A stretch of 64,000 nt of DNA from Hyphomicrobiales bacterium (GCA_900468065.1 UBTA01000063.1:73503-137502); one strand, 5' to 3'. Counted from the first letter of the stretch, positions 18,505 to 28,832 are shown. Translations and numbers: made by a program. Notes: generated by a model not told the origin, from the letters alone.

Positions 18505-18594
18505 ATGTCCATTTCCCGCCACAAACTAGGAGCACCGATGGTCTTGACAAACGTGCCAGTAAGTTTTGAGCATGCGGCGTTTGAGGTAAGATGA
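18505..18594 (+). CDS. Possible 29-residue leader peptide upstream of exoR
   Basis: ATG 18505 to TGA 18594, preceded at ideal distance by GCGGGGAGGCGATT, one of the strongest ribosome sites in the window. The product MSISRHKLGAPMVLT... ends HAAFEVR and matches nothing I recognise; it has no membrane helix. It could be a leader peptide coupled to expression of exoR 245 bases downstream, a small protein, or chance. Only the ribosome site supports it. Confidence 0.3.
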   Translation: MSISRHKLGAPMVLTNVPVSFEHAAFEVR

Positions 18595-18839
18595 GTCATT
18601 GCATTTTCGAAAAAAATCCATGTTTCCCCTGATGTTACGTGGCTCTGCTGCAGCTTTCGCAAGTTGCTTGGATGGCCGCAGGGGTGCGTTGTGGATGGTG
18701 CGGCCGGGGCGGGCCGTACTCTTGCCGGAAACGCTGACTATTGTTGGGAAGCTGACCCGGTGAACGGTGTTGACCGCAGAAGGCTCATTTGGACTGGCAC
18801 AGACTGGCTTTTGGGTTTGAACGGAAGAAATAGACTATC

Positions 18840-19643
18840 ATGCTGATACGTGGTTACCGGTCTTTGACGTTTCTTGTTCTGGGGGTTGCGCTCGCTGTGG
18901 CTGCGCAGGGGCGCACAGCCTATGCATTTGATCCGGATGCTGGCGTCACCAAGGAATCAGGCCCTTTCGCTCTCTTCAAGTTCGGTTTCTCCGCCTACAA
19001 GAACGGCCGCAAGGACGAGGCCGTCGAAGCGTATCGCTATGCCGCTGAAAAGGGCCATACGGGCTCCCGCTGGGCGCTGGCCAATATGTATGCCTATGGT
19101 GATGGCGTCGCCGAAAACGATCTGGAAGCCTTCAAGATTTACAGCGAGATTGCCGAGAAGGGCGTCGAGCCCGGTTCCGAGGATACCGGCTATTTCGTCA
19201 ATGCGCTGATCTCTCTGGCCGGCTACTATCGCCGTGGCATTCCGGACAGCCCGGTGAAAAGCGATCTCAGCCAGGCCCGGCAGCTGTATTTCCAGGCCGC
19301 ATCCACCTTTGGCGTTTCCGAAGCGCAGTTCCAGTTGGCGAAAATGCTGCTCTCTGGCGATGGCGGCAGCGTCAATGTTCAGCAAGCGAAGAAATGGCTC
19401 AATCGCGCCCGCAAGAATGGCCATGCCGGTGCCATGGGTGTGTTCGGCAACGTGATCTTCCAGGAAGGCCAGACGGCACGGGGGCTGGCCTATATGACCG
19501 CAGCCCTTGACCAGTGTACCCCGAAGGAACGGCCGTGGCTGCAATCCCTGCAGGAACAGGCCTTCTCGATTGCCAATGAAGACGACCGCCGCAAGGCCGT
19601 CGCCATGGCACACAACATTCACCTCGACAGTGACAGCGACTGA
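18840..19643 (+). CDS. exoR: ExoR, periplasmic negative regulator of exopolysaccharide synthesis
   Basis: ExoR binds the sensor kinase ExoS (ChvG) in the periplasm and holds the ExoS/ChvI pathway off. Its breakdown at acid pH or during host entry releases succinoglycan synthesis and represses motility. The 267-residue protein has an N-terminal signal peptide (about 1-29, ending AYA), then the hallmark FDPDAGVTKESGPFALFKFG and a series of Sel1/TPR-like repeats (AAEKGHTGSRWALANMYAYG, ARKNGHAGAMGVFG). Length and sequence fit Sinorhizobium/Agrobacterium ExoR. The start ATG 18840 has a modest GGAAGAA site. The 3' end nearly meets that of xthA on the other strand. Confidence 0.93.
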   Translation: MLIRGYRSLTFLVLGVALAVAAQGRTAYAFDPDAGVTKESGPFALFKFGFSAYKNGRKDEAVEAYRYAAEKGHTGSRWALANMYAYGDGVAENDLEAFKIYSEIAEKGVEPGSEDTGYFVNALISLAGYYRRGIPDSPVKSDLSQARQLYFQAASTFGVSEAQFQLAKMLLSGDGGSVNVQQAKKWLNRARKNGHAGAMGVFGNVIFQEGQTARGLAYMTAALDQCTPKERPWLQSLQEQAFSIANEDDRRKAVAMAHNIHLDSDSD

Positions 19644-19656
19644 GGCGGCAAACGCC

Positions 19657-20445
19657 TTACGCCGCGAAATTGAACTCCGCCGCCACCGGCACATGGTCGG
19701 ACGGCTTTTCCCAGGCACGCACATGCTTCTCGATATCCGTCGAGATCAGTCTATCGGCCGCTTCCGGCGACAGCATCAGGTGATCGATGCGGATACCAAA
19801 ATTCTTCGGCCAGCAACCGGCCTGATAATCCCAGAACGTATAGAGCGGCGCGGCATCCGTCGTTGAACGCACGGCATCCGTAAAACCGAGATTTTCCAGC
19901 CGGCGAAACGCCTGGCGGGTGCGTGGCTGGTACAGGGCGTCGTTCTGCCAGACCTTGACATCCCAGCAATCATGCGGTTCGGCAATGACATTGTAGTCGC
20001 CTGCAAGAATCAATGGCTCTTCCAGTGCAAGCCGGCTTTGCGCAAAGGCGTTCAGGCGCTCCATCCAGGAGAGCTTATAGGGAAATTTCTCCGTTTCGAC
20101 CGGATTGCCGTTGGGCAGATAGAGCGAGCAGACCCGGATTGCACCGCCTTTGACGGAAAATACCCCCTCGATGAACCGCGACTGCTCGTCAGAATCGTCG
20201 CCCGGCAAGCCGCGATTGATTTCGTCCGGCTTAAGCTTTGACAGGATGGCGACGCCGTTGAAGCCTTTTTGGCCATGCGTCTCGACATGGTAACCAAGCG
20301 CCTCGATCTCGGCACGCGGAAAGCCTTCGTCCATCGTTTTGATTTCCTGGAGGCAAACGATATCGGGTTGCGATTCCTTCAGCCAGGCCACGAGAACGTC
20401 GATGCGGGCCCGAACGCCGTTGATGTTCCAGGTAACGATTTTCAT
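19657..20445 (-). CDS. xthA: Exodeoxyribonuclease III (AP endonuclease)
   Basis: Cleaves DNA at abasic sites and trims 3' ends in base excision repair. The 262-residue protein has the exonuclease-endonuclease-phosphatase fold with start MKIVTWNINGVRAR, the metal-binding Glu in CLQEIKT, the LPNGNP loop, catalytic Asp/Asn in AGDYNVIAEP, and the closing pair RIDHLML ... SDHVPV. It is convergent with exoR (13 bases between stops) and divergent from the cardiolipin synthase gene. Confidence 0.96.
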   Translation of the reverse strand: MKIVTWNINGVRARIDVLVAWLKESQPDIVCLQEIKTMDEGFPRAEIEALGYHVETHGQKGFNGVAILSKLKPDEINRGLPGDDSDEQSRFIEGVFSVKGGAIRVCSLYLPNGNPVETEKFPYKLSWMERLNAFAQSRLALEEPLILAGDYNVIAEPHDCWDVKVWQNDALYQPRTRQAFRRLENLGFTDAVRSTTDAAPLYTFWDYQAGCWPKNFGIRIDHLMLSPEAADRLISTDIEKHVRAWEKPSDHVPVAAEFNFAA

Positions 20446-20588
20446 GCGGATGACGTCCTTTTGTCTGGTGGCGCAAAGCCTGCATCCCTTTTAGCGCCGG
20501 AGGATTTTTTTGACAAACCCGATGCGGCCGAAAGCCGTTGAAGATGCGGCTGAATTGCTTCCTGATCCCGGCCCGTTATAGTCGCAGC

Positions 20589-22049
20589 ATGATCGATCTG
20601 CTGACAACCTATTGGCCGCATATCCTGGCGGTACTCTCCATCATCCTTGGTGTTCCGGCCGCCATTCACGCGACGATGACCAAGGACGAGGTGCGCTCGG
20701 CCCTTGGCTGGGTTGGTGTCATCCTGCTGTCGCCGATCATCGGTGCGCTGATCTATGCGATTGCCGGCATCAACCGCATCCGCCGCTCGTCGATTGGGCA
20801 GCAGCGGTCGCTGTTGCGCGAGCGTGGGCCGGATGCGATGGGCAAGTTCGACATTTCCAGCACGGTGGTTGCCGAGCGGTTTGGCCAGCGATTCGGCGCG
20901 ATGAAGCTGCTCGGGGATCGTGTCAGCCGGCATCGCATGTGCGGTGGAAACGGCATCACGATGCTGGAGGGTGGCGATGCCGCCTACGCGATGATGCTGG
21001 AGCAGATCGGTGGCGCAACGCGCTCTGTGCTTCTCGAAACCTATATTTTCGATCGCGACCCAATCGGGTTGCGATTCGCCGATGCCTTGATCGCCGCTGC
21101 CAAACGCGGTGTTGCCGTGCGGGTGCTCATCGATGCCGTTGGCGCGCGCTATTCGGTGCCAAGCATTGTCGGTTACCTGCAGCAGGGCGGCGTCACCGTC
21201 AAAGTCTTCAATGGCAACATCATCATGGGTCTGCGGCTTCCCTATGCCAACCTGCGCACCCACCGGAAAATCCTCATCGTCGATGGCTCGGTCGCCTTTA
21301 CCGGCGGCATGAATATCCGCTCGGGCTTTACGGGCGAGTTTGCTGGCGAAGGGCAGGCGAGGGACACGCATTTTCGCGTATCGGGTCCGGTCGTTGCCGA
21401 TCTCTTCCAGGTGGCGTCCGAAGACTGGCAGTTTGCCAGCGGCAAAGCGCTGGACGGTGAGGCATGGAAAATCTCGGTGGCGCCGCCTCTGCAGAAGCCC
21501 ACCATGCTGATGCGGGCCGTGCCCTCCGGACCGGACCGCGCCAACGAATCCAACCACAAGATGATGATGGGGGCTTTTTCCGTCGCCAGACGCAACATCC
21601 GCATCATGTCGCCCTATTTCCTGCCCGATCGGGAGCTGATCAGCGCGCTTGTCACAGCGGCGATGCGCGGCGTCGAGGTCGATATCATCGTGCCTGCCGT
21701 CAACAACCTGGTGCTGGTGGACCGCGCGATGACGGCGCAGTTCGACCAGACCTTGAAGGGGGGATGCCGTATCTGGCGTTCCACAGGCGCGTTCAATCAC
21801 TCCAAGCTGATGACTGTCGATGACCGCTGGGCCTATGTCGGCTCGTCCAATCTCGACCCACGCTCGCTGCGGCTCAATTTCGAGATCGATCTGGAGGTTC
21901 TGGACGCCGGCTTTGCCGTCGCCGTTGGGCATAGGCTCCAGGCCGTGTTGAGCAGTGCCGAGCCCGTGACACTGGCCGATCTGCGCGCCAAGCCGTTTAC
22001 GACGCGCCTGCTCAACAAGATATTCTGGCTGGGATCACCCTATCTCTAG
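20589..22049 (+). CDS. cls: Cardiolipin synthase (phospholipase D type)
   Basis: Makes cardiolipin from two phosphatidylglycerols at the inner membrane. The 486-residue protein has two N-terminal membrane helices (about 5-25 and 35-57) and two HKD motifs: HRKILIVDGS with His225 and HSKLMTVDDR with His404, each followed by the downstream GG/S-N element (TGGMN, GSSNLD). ATG 20589 (MIDLLTTYWPHI) is used because it begins with the first membrane helix; an upstream in-frame start adds 17 residues with no ribosome site. Single-gene unit between xthA and erpA, both on the other strand. Confidence 0.94.
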   Translation: MIDLLTTYWPHILAVLSIILGVPAAIHATMTKDEVRSALGWVGVILLSPIIGALIYAIAGINRIRRSSIGQQRSLLRERGPDAMGKFDISSTVVAERFGQRFGAMKLLGDRVSRHRMCGGNGITMLEGGDAAYAMMLEQIGGATRSVLLETYIFDRDPIGLRFADALIAAAKRGVAVRVLIDAVGARYSVPSIVGYLQQGGVTVKVFNGNIIMGLRLPYANLRTHRKILIVDGSVAFTGGMNIRSGFTGEFAGEGQARDTHFRVSGPVVADLFQVASEDWQFASGKALDGEAWKISVAPPLQKPTMLMRAVPSGPDRANESNHKMMMGAFSVARRNIRIMSPYFLPDRELISALVTAAMRGVEVDIIVPAVNNLVLVDRAMTAQFDQTLKGGCRIWRSTGAFNHSKLMTVDDRWAYVGSSNLDPRSLRLNFEIDLEVLDAGFAVAVGHRLQAVLSSAEPVTLADLRAKPFTTRLLNKIFWLGSPYL

Positions 22050-22064
22050 GACAATAGGCTGTGG

Positions 22065-22397
22065 TCAGACGGAGAAACTCGTACCGCAGCCGCAGCTTGC
22101 GACAGCATTCGGGTTCTTGATCTGGAAGGACTGACCGAGCAGGTTATCGACGAAATCGATTTCGGAGCCGCTCATATAGACCAGTGACATGCTGTCGATC
22201 AGAACTTTGGCCTCGCCCTTTTCCAGGATGAGGTCGTCGTCATCGGCATCGCCGACCAGATCGAACTTGTAGGAAAAGCCGGAGCATCCGCCGCCTTCGA
22301 CGGAAACGCGCATGGCCTTTTTCTCTGCATCCGATTTCAGGATCACGGCAATGCGTTTTGCCGCCGAGTCCGAGAGAGTTACGGTTTCTATCGTCAT
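22065..22397 (-). CDS. erpA: Iron-sulfur cluster insertion protein ErpA (A-type carrier)
   Basis: A-type carrier that delivers Fe-S clusters to target enzymes. The protein has 110 residues with the three conserved cysteines at Cys38 (GGGCSGF), Cys102 and Cys104 (SCGCG), the exact A-type spacing. A strong ribosome site (GTAGGAGGTAGAT on the minus strand) precedes the ATG at 22397. It is divergent from dgt with 210 bases between them. Assignment to ErpA rather than IscA rests on the general sequence and on the absence of an isc cluster here. Confidence 0.9.
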   Translation of the reverse strand: MTIETVTLSDSAAKRIAVILKSDAEKKAMRVSVEGGGCSGFSYKFDLVGDADDDDLILEKGEAKVLIDSMSLVYMSGSEIDFVDNLLGQSFQIKNPNAVASCGCGTSFSV

Positions 22398-22607
22398 ATC
22401 TACCTCCTACCGGGGTCAAGAACCGGAGAGATTCGCTGTTTACATCACCCGTTGTCCAAATAGTGCCGACGGACGGGAAGGGTCAGTTGCGCGGCAAATC
22501 CTTGTTTTCGTTCAAGGTCAGGAGCGATTTCCACTCGGTGCTTTCCTGCAGCGCCCACTATAGGTATGAAGGCTTTAATACCGCGTCAATGGGATGCTGA
22601 ACGGGAA

Positions 22608-23825
22608 ATGACATTGGACAGACATGCGCTTGGTTTCGGTGCGGGTGAACGCGCGATTTTCGCCTCGGATCCGTGGGCTAGCCGCGGCCGGCTTTATCCC
22701 GAAACCGGCAGCCCGACACGATCCGATTTCCAGCGCGACCGCGACCGCATCGTCCACACCACGGCCTTCCGCCGGCTGAAGCACAAGACCCAGGTCTTTA
22801 TCGCCGCCGATGGCGATCACTATCGTACCCGGCTGACCCATACGATCGAAGTGGCGCAGATCGCCCGCGCGCTCGCCCGGGCAATGCGGCTGGACGAAGA
22901 TCTCGCCGAAGGCGTCGCCCTGGTTCACGATTTCGGGCACACGCCGTTTGGTCATACGGGCGAGGATGCGCTGCACGAGATGCTCGCGCCCTATGGCGGG
23001 TTCGACCACAACGCGCAGTCGCTACGCATCGTTACCAAGCTCGAGCGCCGCTATGCCGAGTTCGACGGCCTCAACCTGACATGGGAGAGCCTGGAAGGAC
23101 TGGTCAAGCATAATGGGCCGCTGGTGGCAGCGAACGGCGAGGGGACGCGCGGTCCCGTGCCTCAGCCCATTCTCGACTATTGCGCGCTCCATGATCTGGA
23201 GCTCGCAAGTTTTGCCAGCCTCGAGGCCCAGGTTGCCGCGATTGCCGACGATATCGCCTATAACACCCATGATATTGATGACGGCCTTCGTTCCGGCTAC
23301 CTCAAATTCGAGATGCTGGAGGAAATACCGTTCCTGGCCGGACTGATGCGCGAGGTCGGTGACCGCTATCCAGGACTGGAAGCCAGCCGTTTCACCCATG
23401 AAATCATGCGCCGGCAGATCACCGCCATGGTCGAGGACGTGATCACGGTTGCGCAGGACAATTTGAAGGACATCCGCCCGCAGAGTGCTGCGGACGTGCG
23501 CAATGCGGGCAGGGTGATTGCCACCTTCTCCCCGGCCATGGCGGAGACGGACCGGCTGATCAAGAAAATGCTGATGACGCGGATATACCGCCATCCGGAT
23601 GTCATGCGGGTGCGCAAGGACGCGGCCCTGATCGTTACCGATCTCTACAAGGCCTTCATGGCCGATCCCCGCGAGATGCTGAAACACTACTGGATTGACC
23701 AGATCCCCGGCATGGCAGAACCTGCCAAGGCCCGACATGTCGGTGACTACCTGGCCGGGATGACCGACACCTATGCAATCTCCGTGCACAGGCGTTTGTT
23801 TGACCATACCCCCGATTTGCGGTAG
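22608..23825 (+). CDS. dgt: Deoxyguanosinetriphosphate triphosphohydrolase-like protein
   Basis: HD-domain enzyme that hydrolyses dNTPs to the nucleoside and triphosphate, limiting dNTP pools. The protein has 405 residues. Metal-binding signature: [32 protein letters not shown] and the HD pair in [17 protein letters not shown] start at ATG 22608 ([16 protein letters not shown]), the start I recall for rhizobial homologues. An ATG at 22566 would add 14 residues. It begins the long plus-strand block that runs through argS to scpB. Confidence 0.92.
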   Translation: MTLDRHALGFGAGERAIFASDPWASRGRLYPETGSPTRSDFQRDRDRIVHTTAFRRLKHKTQVFIAADGDHYRTRLTHTIEVAQIARALARAMRLDEDLAEGVALVHDFGHTPFGHTGEDALHEMLAPYGGFDHNAQSLRIVTKLERRYAEFDGLNLTWESLEGLVKHNGPLVAANGEGTRGPVPQPILDYCALHDLELASFASLEAQVAAIADDIAYNTHDIDDGLRSGYLKFEMLEEIPFLAGLMREVGDRYPGLEASRFTHEIMRRQITAMVEDVITVAQDNLKDIRPQSAADVRNAGRVIATFSPAMAETDRLIKKMLMTRIYRHPDVMRVRKDAALIVTDLYKAFMADPREMLKHYWIDQIPGMAEPAKARHVGDYLAGMTDTYAISVHRRLFDHTPDLR

Positions 23826-23930
23826 TCACCGCGCCGGTTGGCGGCAGCAGCGAGCATATCGCGCTGCCGTTGATGTGAACGATATGAACGCGGCCTCGCG
23901 CCTTCGGGCGGAGCTGAGCGGATGGGTGCT

Positions 23931-25691
23931 ATGAATCTCTTCACTGACTTCGGATCAAGAATTAAAAACGTTCTGGAAGCGCTTGATATCGTGCGTGAAA
24001 ACCGATCATCGCTCGATTTTAGCCGAATCAGCGTGGAATCGCCGCGCGATGCCAGCCATGGTGATGTCGCGACCAACGCCGCGATGGTGCTCGCCAAGCC
24101 GCTCGGCACCAATCCGCGCGCGCTGGCCGATCAGATCGTCGCCAAGCTGCAGGAAGATCCGGAAGTCATCGGTGTTTCGGTCGCCGGCCCTGGCTTCATC
24201 AACGTCAAGCTTTCGATCGCCTATTGGCAGAAGCTGCTGACCGTAATGGTCTCCGAGGGCACGGATTACGGCAGGAGCACCGTTGGGGCCGGCCGCAAGG
24301 TCAATGTCGAATATGTCTCTGCCAATCCGACAGGTCCGATGCATGTCGGCCATTGCCGTGGCGCCGTTGTCGGCGACACCCTTGCCAACCTGCTCAAGTT
24401 TTCCGGTTACGAGGTGACCAAGGAATATTACATCAACGATGCCGGCTCGCAGATCGATACGCTGGCCCGGTCGGCTTTCCTGCGCTACCGCGAGGCACTG
24501 GGCGAAAAGATCGGCGAGATCCCGGCGGGGCTTTATCCCGGCGATTATCTCGTGCCGGTTGGCGAGGCGCTGGTCGCTGAGTACGGCTCGAGCCTGCGGA
24601 TCATGCCCGAAGACAAGTGGATGCCGCTCGTCAAGGAACGCACCATGGCTGCGATGATGGTGATGATCCGCGAGGATCTGGCGGCTCTCAACGTCCATCA
24701 CGACGTGTTCTTCTCCGAGCGTACGCTGCATGCGGACGGCGCAACGCCCATTCGCAACGCCATCAACGACCTGACCTTCAAGGGACATGTCTATAAGGGC
24801 ACATTGCCGCCGCCGAAGGGGCAGTTGCCGGAAGACTGGGAAGACCGCGAGCAGACGCTGTTCCGTTCGACCGAAGTCGGCGACGATATCGACCGGCCGC
24901 TGATCAAGTCGGACGGTTCCTACACTTACTTCGCCGCCGACGTTGCCTATTTCAAGGACAAGTTCGATCGTGGCTTCAACGAGATGATCTATGTTCTCGG
25001 CGCCGACCACGGCGGCTATGTCAAGCGGCTGGAAGCCGTGGCGCGGGCTGTATCCGGCGGCGCTTCGAAGCTGACGGTATTGCTGTGCCAGCTTGTCAAG
25101 CTCTACCGCGACGGCGAACCTGTGAAGATGTCGAAGCGGTCGGGTGATTTCGTCACGCTGCGGGATGTCGTCGAGGAAGTCGGCCGCGATTCGGTGCGGT
25201 TCATGATGATCTACCGCAAGAGTTCCGAACCGCTGGACTTCGACTTTGCCAAGGTCACGGAACAGTCGAAGGATAATCCGGTCTTCTACGTGCAGTATGC
25301 CCATGCACGCTGCATGTCGGTTTTCCGGCAGGCAGGTGCTGCCTTCCCCGATATCGATTTCGCCACCATCGATCTCGCTGGTGCCATCAATGGCAACATC
25401 TCTGATTCGAACGAGCTGCAGCTGGTTGCCAAACTGGCAGAATATCCGCGTATTATCGAGGCTGCGGCACTGTCGCAGGAGCCTCATCGGATCGCATTTT
25501 ACCTTTATGATCTTGCCAGCGCCTTCCACGCGCACTGGAATAAAGGTAAAGAGTCTCCAGAATTACGTTTTGTTAACGATAAAAATGGAGAATTGACTAT
25601 TGCCAGACTTGGGCTGGTGCGTGCTGTCGCCTCGGTGTTGAAATCGGGCCTGTCTATTACAGGTACCGCTGCACCGGATGAGATGCGATAG
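23931..25691 (+). CDS. argS: Arginyl-tRNA synthetase
   Basis: Charges tRNA-Arg. The protein has 586 residues and shows the ArgS N-terminal add-1 domain (about 1-100), the HIGH signature in [18 protein letters not shown], the [11 protein letters not shown] block, a KMSKS-like signature [15 protein letters not shown], and a DALR anticodon-binding domain at the end ([18 protein letters not shown]). The start is ambiguous: ATG 23931 (MNLFTDF) fits the family, but ATG 23922 has the better-placed ribosome site (GGAG 8 bases upstream). The difference is three residues. Confidence 0.96.
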   Translation: MNLFTDFGSRIKNVLEALDIVRENRSSLDFSRISVESPRDASHGDVATNAAMVLAKPLGTNPRALADQIVAKLQEDPEVIGVSVAGPGFINVKLSIAYWQKLLTVMVSEGTDYGRSTVGAGRKVNVEYVSANPTGPMHVGHCRGAVVGDTLANLLKFSGYEVTKEYYINDAGSQIDTLARSAFLRYREALGEKIGEIPAGLYPGDYLVPVGEALVAEYGSSLRIMPEDKWMPLVKERTMAAMMVMIREDLAALNVHHDVFFSERTLHADGATPIRNAINDLTFKGHVYKGTLPPPKGQLPEDWEDREQTLFRSTEVGDDIDRPLIKSDGSYTYFAADVAYFKDKFDRGFNEMIYVLGADHGGYVKRLEAVARAVSGGASKLTVLLCQLVKLYRDGEPVKMSKRSGDFVTLRDVVEEVGRDSVRFMMIYRKSSEPLDFDFAKVTEQSKDNPVFYVQYAHARCMSVFRQAGAAFPDIDFATIDLAGAINGNISDSNELQLVAKLAEYPRIIEAAALSQEPHRIAFYLYDLASAFHAHWNKGKESPELRFVNDKNGELTIARLGLVRAVASVLKSGLSITGTAAPDEMR

Positions 25692-25753
25692 TATTGTCAC
25701 CATTTACCCACAATGCACTGGCAATGACTGGCTAGTAGTTGTGAGTGGAGCGT

Positions 25754-28687
25754 ATGGCAGACAAACAATTGGCACGAAGCGGGACTGCGGATTTCGGCGT
25801 TTTGGCGGACGATGATCCCTTGGCAGAACTCGCCCGCATTGTCGGCTATGACAATCGGCCTGCGGTCCAGCAGCTACAGGAACTCGAACGGCATCGCGAG
25901 ATGGTGAGCAGGGAGCCTGTGCTCGCTGAGCCGGTTCTCGATCTCGAAGACGAGCTCCTGCGCGAATTCGATGTCTATGATGCGCCGCAGGCCGTTCCGG
26001 CCGTGCACGTACCGGAGCCGGTTGGTGTCGTCGAGCCCGCTTTTCATGCGCCAGTGGAAAATGAATACGATCGGGTAGCTGCAGCTTACATCGAGCCTGC
26101 GCCCGTCGAGCAATGGCAGGCAGAGCCCGCCGTTGACGCTGCGGAGCCTGTGGCGGAGATCGAGCCTGTTGTAATAGAAGAGTCGGTTTTCGCGCAGGCT
26201 TATGCTGTCGAGCCTGCTGTGCAGGATGATTCGATAGCGCATTCCTGGGTCGAGCCTGCAGCCGCTGCACCTGAAGCCGATAGCGGCTGGGCGGTGGAGC
26301 AGTGGGAAGAGCCCGCTTTCGATGCCTCCGATCTTGAGCGCGAACTTGAGTTGTCCATCGGTTATGATGACACGCCGGCGGTTGAAAGCCCTCTGATCGA
26401 GGCACGGCATATCGAGCCTGACCAGCACTACGCTGCGGAAATCACCACAGTCGAGCCACAGCCGGTTGTTGCCTCCGCTTTGCCGGAGTTTGCCGAGCCT
26501 GTCGTTGCTGCGCCCGAAGCTGTTGCGCCCCAGGCGTTGCCGCGATGGCAGCCGGAAGTCGCCGCCGCATCGGGCGACGTTGTGATTTCGTCGAGGGATT
26601 CACACGGCATCGATGCCTTGCTGGCGGATATCGAGCGGTTTCCCGTTCCGGCCACAGCGCCTGTGAAGGCCGCGCCCACGATCGAAACTGCGCGCAAGGT
26701 CAACTACCCCTTCACGCCGACATTCAGCCGGGCGACGCCTGTTGCTTCGAATGGCGGTTCCACGTCGCAGAAGGCTTTCGCAACGCCGCTGCCGGCGGCA
26801 ATTGTAACGGCGGCTGTGCTGCCTGCTGTCACCGAAGTGGCCTATCAGGCTCCTGTTGAGCCAGTTGTCGTCGAGGCGGCGCCGGCTCTGAAACCGACGG
26901 CCGACCGCGAGCCCGATTTTGACCTCGATACGTTCGAGATTGATCTTTCCGGCATCGATCTGGATATCGATCCATCCGAGTTTGAGGTTGCCGCTCAGGA
27001 AACCGCTTTTGCGCCGGTCAAGGCTGCTACTGCAGAGCCGGTCGCTGCTGCGGTTGTGGCCTCGTATCCATCTGCTCCCGAAGTTGCCACTGTTGCGGAA
27101 ATCGATGAGCCTGCCAGCGAAGAGCCGGAAAGCGTTCTGCCATTCGATCCATCGATGATTGCCGAAACGGAAGAAAGCCTGACGACAATTGCGGATCTCA
27201 ACGTTCCGCAATTACCCGTTGTCGAGCAGGAGCGCCCGGCTGTTCATCATACGGACTACGATCTCGACATCGATGCCGAGATGGCGCAACTTTTCGGAAC
27301 GCCGCCCCGTGCAGCGCCGGGCGCGAGCCGGGTTGCGGATAGTGAACACGTTGCCGTCACGCAGGCTGCTGCCCCCGTCCATGCTTCCGGCGCGCCTGTC
27401 GAGACCGATTTCGATGAATTCGAAAAAGCCATGGAAGAGGACTTCCGCCTGTCGCTGAGCCAGCGGCAGGAAACGGATCCGTCCTCTGATCGCTTGGCTG
27501 TTGGTTCCGGCTATGCTGCCAACAACGATTACGATTACGATGACGAGCGCCGCGGCTCGGGCAAGCGCCGTCTGGCCTTGCTTGCCGCAACGGTCGCTGG
27601 CTTGGCGATCTTCGGTGGCGTCGGCGTCTACGCCTTCATGGGCGGCACCGGTTCGGCGCTGTCCGGCGGCGAGCCGAAAATCATCCTGGCGGACAAGTCG
27701 CCGGTCAAGATGGTGCCGGTGGAGAAGGGCGGCAAGACCGTTCCGAACCAGGACAAGGCCGTTTACGACCGTGTTGCCGGTGCGCAGGACACCACGCCGC
27801 AGCAGGGTACGCTTGTCTCCTCCACCGAGGAGCCGATGGACGTGGTTCAGCGGACGCTGACGCCGGAAAATCTGCCAAACGAAGGCGCCGATGACGACCT
27901 TCCCGGTGTGATGCCGGTGGACGAAGATGGCAGCGCCCGGCTTTTGCCGGATGGGCAGACCGCGGACAATACGGCAGCCGACGCGGAACAGTCACCTGCT
28001 GTGTCGCCGCGCAAGGTTCGCACGATGATCGTCAAGCCTGATGGTACGCTGGTTGCCCGCGAGGAGCCGGTCGCCCAGCCGCAGACGAATGTTACTGCCA
28101 ATAACGGCGATCCGCAGGTCAATGTCGTCAAGACGACGACCTTGACCAGGCCGATTGAGACCGCTTCGACACCAAAGTCGCAGCCAGTGGTGGACCAGCT
28201 TGCCGAGCAGGGGCAGAAGAGTGCGCTTGCCGAAGCAGCCGCCGTAACGGTTGATGAAACCGCACCGGTCCGCCCCGTCAAGACGACGGATGTTGCCAAT
28301 GCCAATCCCGTACCCCAGACGCGCCCGGCAGCAGAACAGAAGGTTGTCGATACCTTCAAGTCCGATGCGGCTGCAACGCAGCCCACTGCGCAAGCGCAGC
28401 CTGCTGCTGAAGCAAAGCCGGTCGAGACTGCCTCGATTGCGCCCGGTACCTATGTGATCCAGATCGCATCGCTGCCGTCTGAAGCCGAAGCCCAGACGTC
28501 CTACAAGACGCTCTCCGGCAAGTTCGGCAGCGTCATCGGCGGCAAGGGTGTCGATATCAAGAAGGCCGAGATAGCAGGCAAGGGGACTTATTACCGGGTT
28601 CGTATTCCTGCAGGCTCCCGCGATGCAGCCAACGCGATGTGCGCGCAGTACAAGAGTGCTGGCGGCAGCTGCCTTGTGACGCGATAG
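25754..28687 (+). CDS. Large SPOR-domain membrane protein
   Basis: A 977-residue protein with one membrane helix (about 605-628, LLAATVAGLAIFGGVGVYAF) and a C-terminal SPOR domain (about 895-977, GTYVIQIASLPSEAEAQTSY) that binds denuded septal peptidoglycan. The 600-residue cytoplasmic part is very acidic and rich in Glu-Pro, Val and Ala, with many EP(V/A) units. It carries a short internal repeat: LARIVGYDNRPAVQ (26-39) and LELSIGYDDTPAVE (198-211). The periplasmic linker is Pro/Ala/Thr-rich and disordered. The start ATG 25754 follows GAGTGGAG; a GTG three codons earlier is possible. It sits between argS and nagZ, as in other rhizobia. A role in division or septal wall is inferred from SPOR. 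Confidence 0.85.
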   Translation: MADKQLARSGTADFGVLADDDPLAELARIVGYDNRPAVQQLQELERHREMVSREPVLAEPVLDLEDELLREFDVYDAPQAVPAVHVPEPVGVVEPAFHAPVENEYDRVAAAYIEPAPVEQWQAEPAVDAAEPVAEIEPVVIEESVFAQAYAVEPAVQDDSIAHSWVEPAAAAPEADSGWAVEQWEEPAFDASDLERELELSIGYDDTPAVESPLIEARHIEPDQHYAAEITTVEPQPVVASALPEFAEPVVAAPEAVAPQALPRWQPEVAAASGDVVISSRDSHGIDALLADIERFPVPATAPVKAAPTIETARKVNYPFTPTFSRATPVASNGGSTSQKAFATPLPAAIVTAAVLPAVTEVAYQAPVEPVVVEAAPALKPTADREPDFDLDTFEIDLSGIDLDIDPSEFEVAAQETAFAPVKAATAEPVAAAVVASYPSAPEVATVAEIDEPASEEPESVLPFDPSMIAETEESLTTIADLNVPQLPVVEQERPAVHHTDYDLDIDAEMAQLFGTPPRAAPGASRVADSEHVAVTQAAAPVHASGAPVETDFDEFEKAMEEDFRLSLSQRQETDPSSDRLAVGSGYAANNDYDYDDERRGSGKRRLALLAATVAGLAIFGGVGVYAFMGGTGSALSGGEPKIILADKSPVKMVPVEKGGKTVPNQDKAVYDRVAGAQDTTPQQGTLVSSTEEPMDVVQRTLTPENLPNEGADDDLPGVMPVDEDGSARLLPDGQTADNTAADAEQSPAVSPRKVRTMIVKPDGTLVAREEPVAQPQTNVTANNGDPQVNVVKTTTLTRPIETASTPKSQPVVDQLAEQGQKSALAEAAAVTVDETAPVRPVKTTDVANANPVPQTRPAAEQKVVDTFKSDAAATQPTAQAQPAAEAKPVETASIAPGTYVIQIASLPSEAEAQTSYKTLSGKFGSVIGGKGVDIKKAEIAGKGTYYRVRIPAGSRDAANAMCAQYKSAGGSCLVTR

Positions 28688-28710
28688 TCTCATCCAGCAA
28701 ACACGCTCTT

Positions 28711-28741
28711 GAAGGCGCGGCCCCAGTGGCCGCGCCTTTTG
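28711..28741 (+). terminator. Intrinsic terminator after the SPOR-domain gene
   Basis: AAGGCGCGGCC / GGCCGCGCCTT, an 11-bp stem around CCAGT, followed by TTTT (right arm ends in CTTTT). Confidence 0.8.
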
Positions 28742-28832
28742 CGTGTCGGGGCCTGGCCGCAGCAGCTGTGAATGATGATGCAAGACAAGAAACCGGCTTT
28801 CGCCTTTCCGAGCGCTGCGGCTATCATGCGGA

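Larger units (their letters stand above)
18273..18839. other. Long leader region upstream of exoR
   Basis: About 570 bases without an established gene. After the porin terminator it contains a 17-bp inverted repeat (18436-18452), a TATAGT-like element near 18471, a 29-codon reading frame with a strong ribosome site (18505-18594), and about 245 further bases before exoR. Such a long leader suits a gene under tight control. I recognise no riboswitch. Confidence 0.55.

Noticed and set aside
18664..18846. 60-codon frame before exoR
   Set aside because: No ribosome site; Gly/Arg/Trp-rich translation; overlaps the exoR start.
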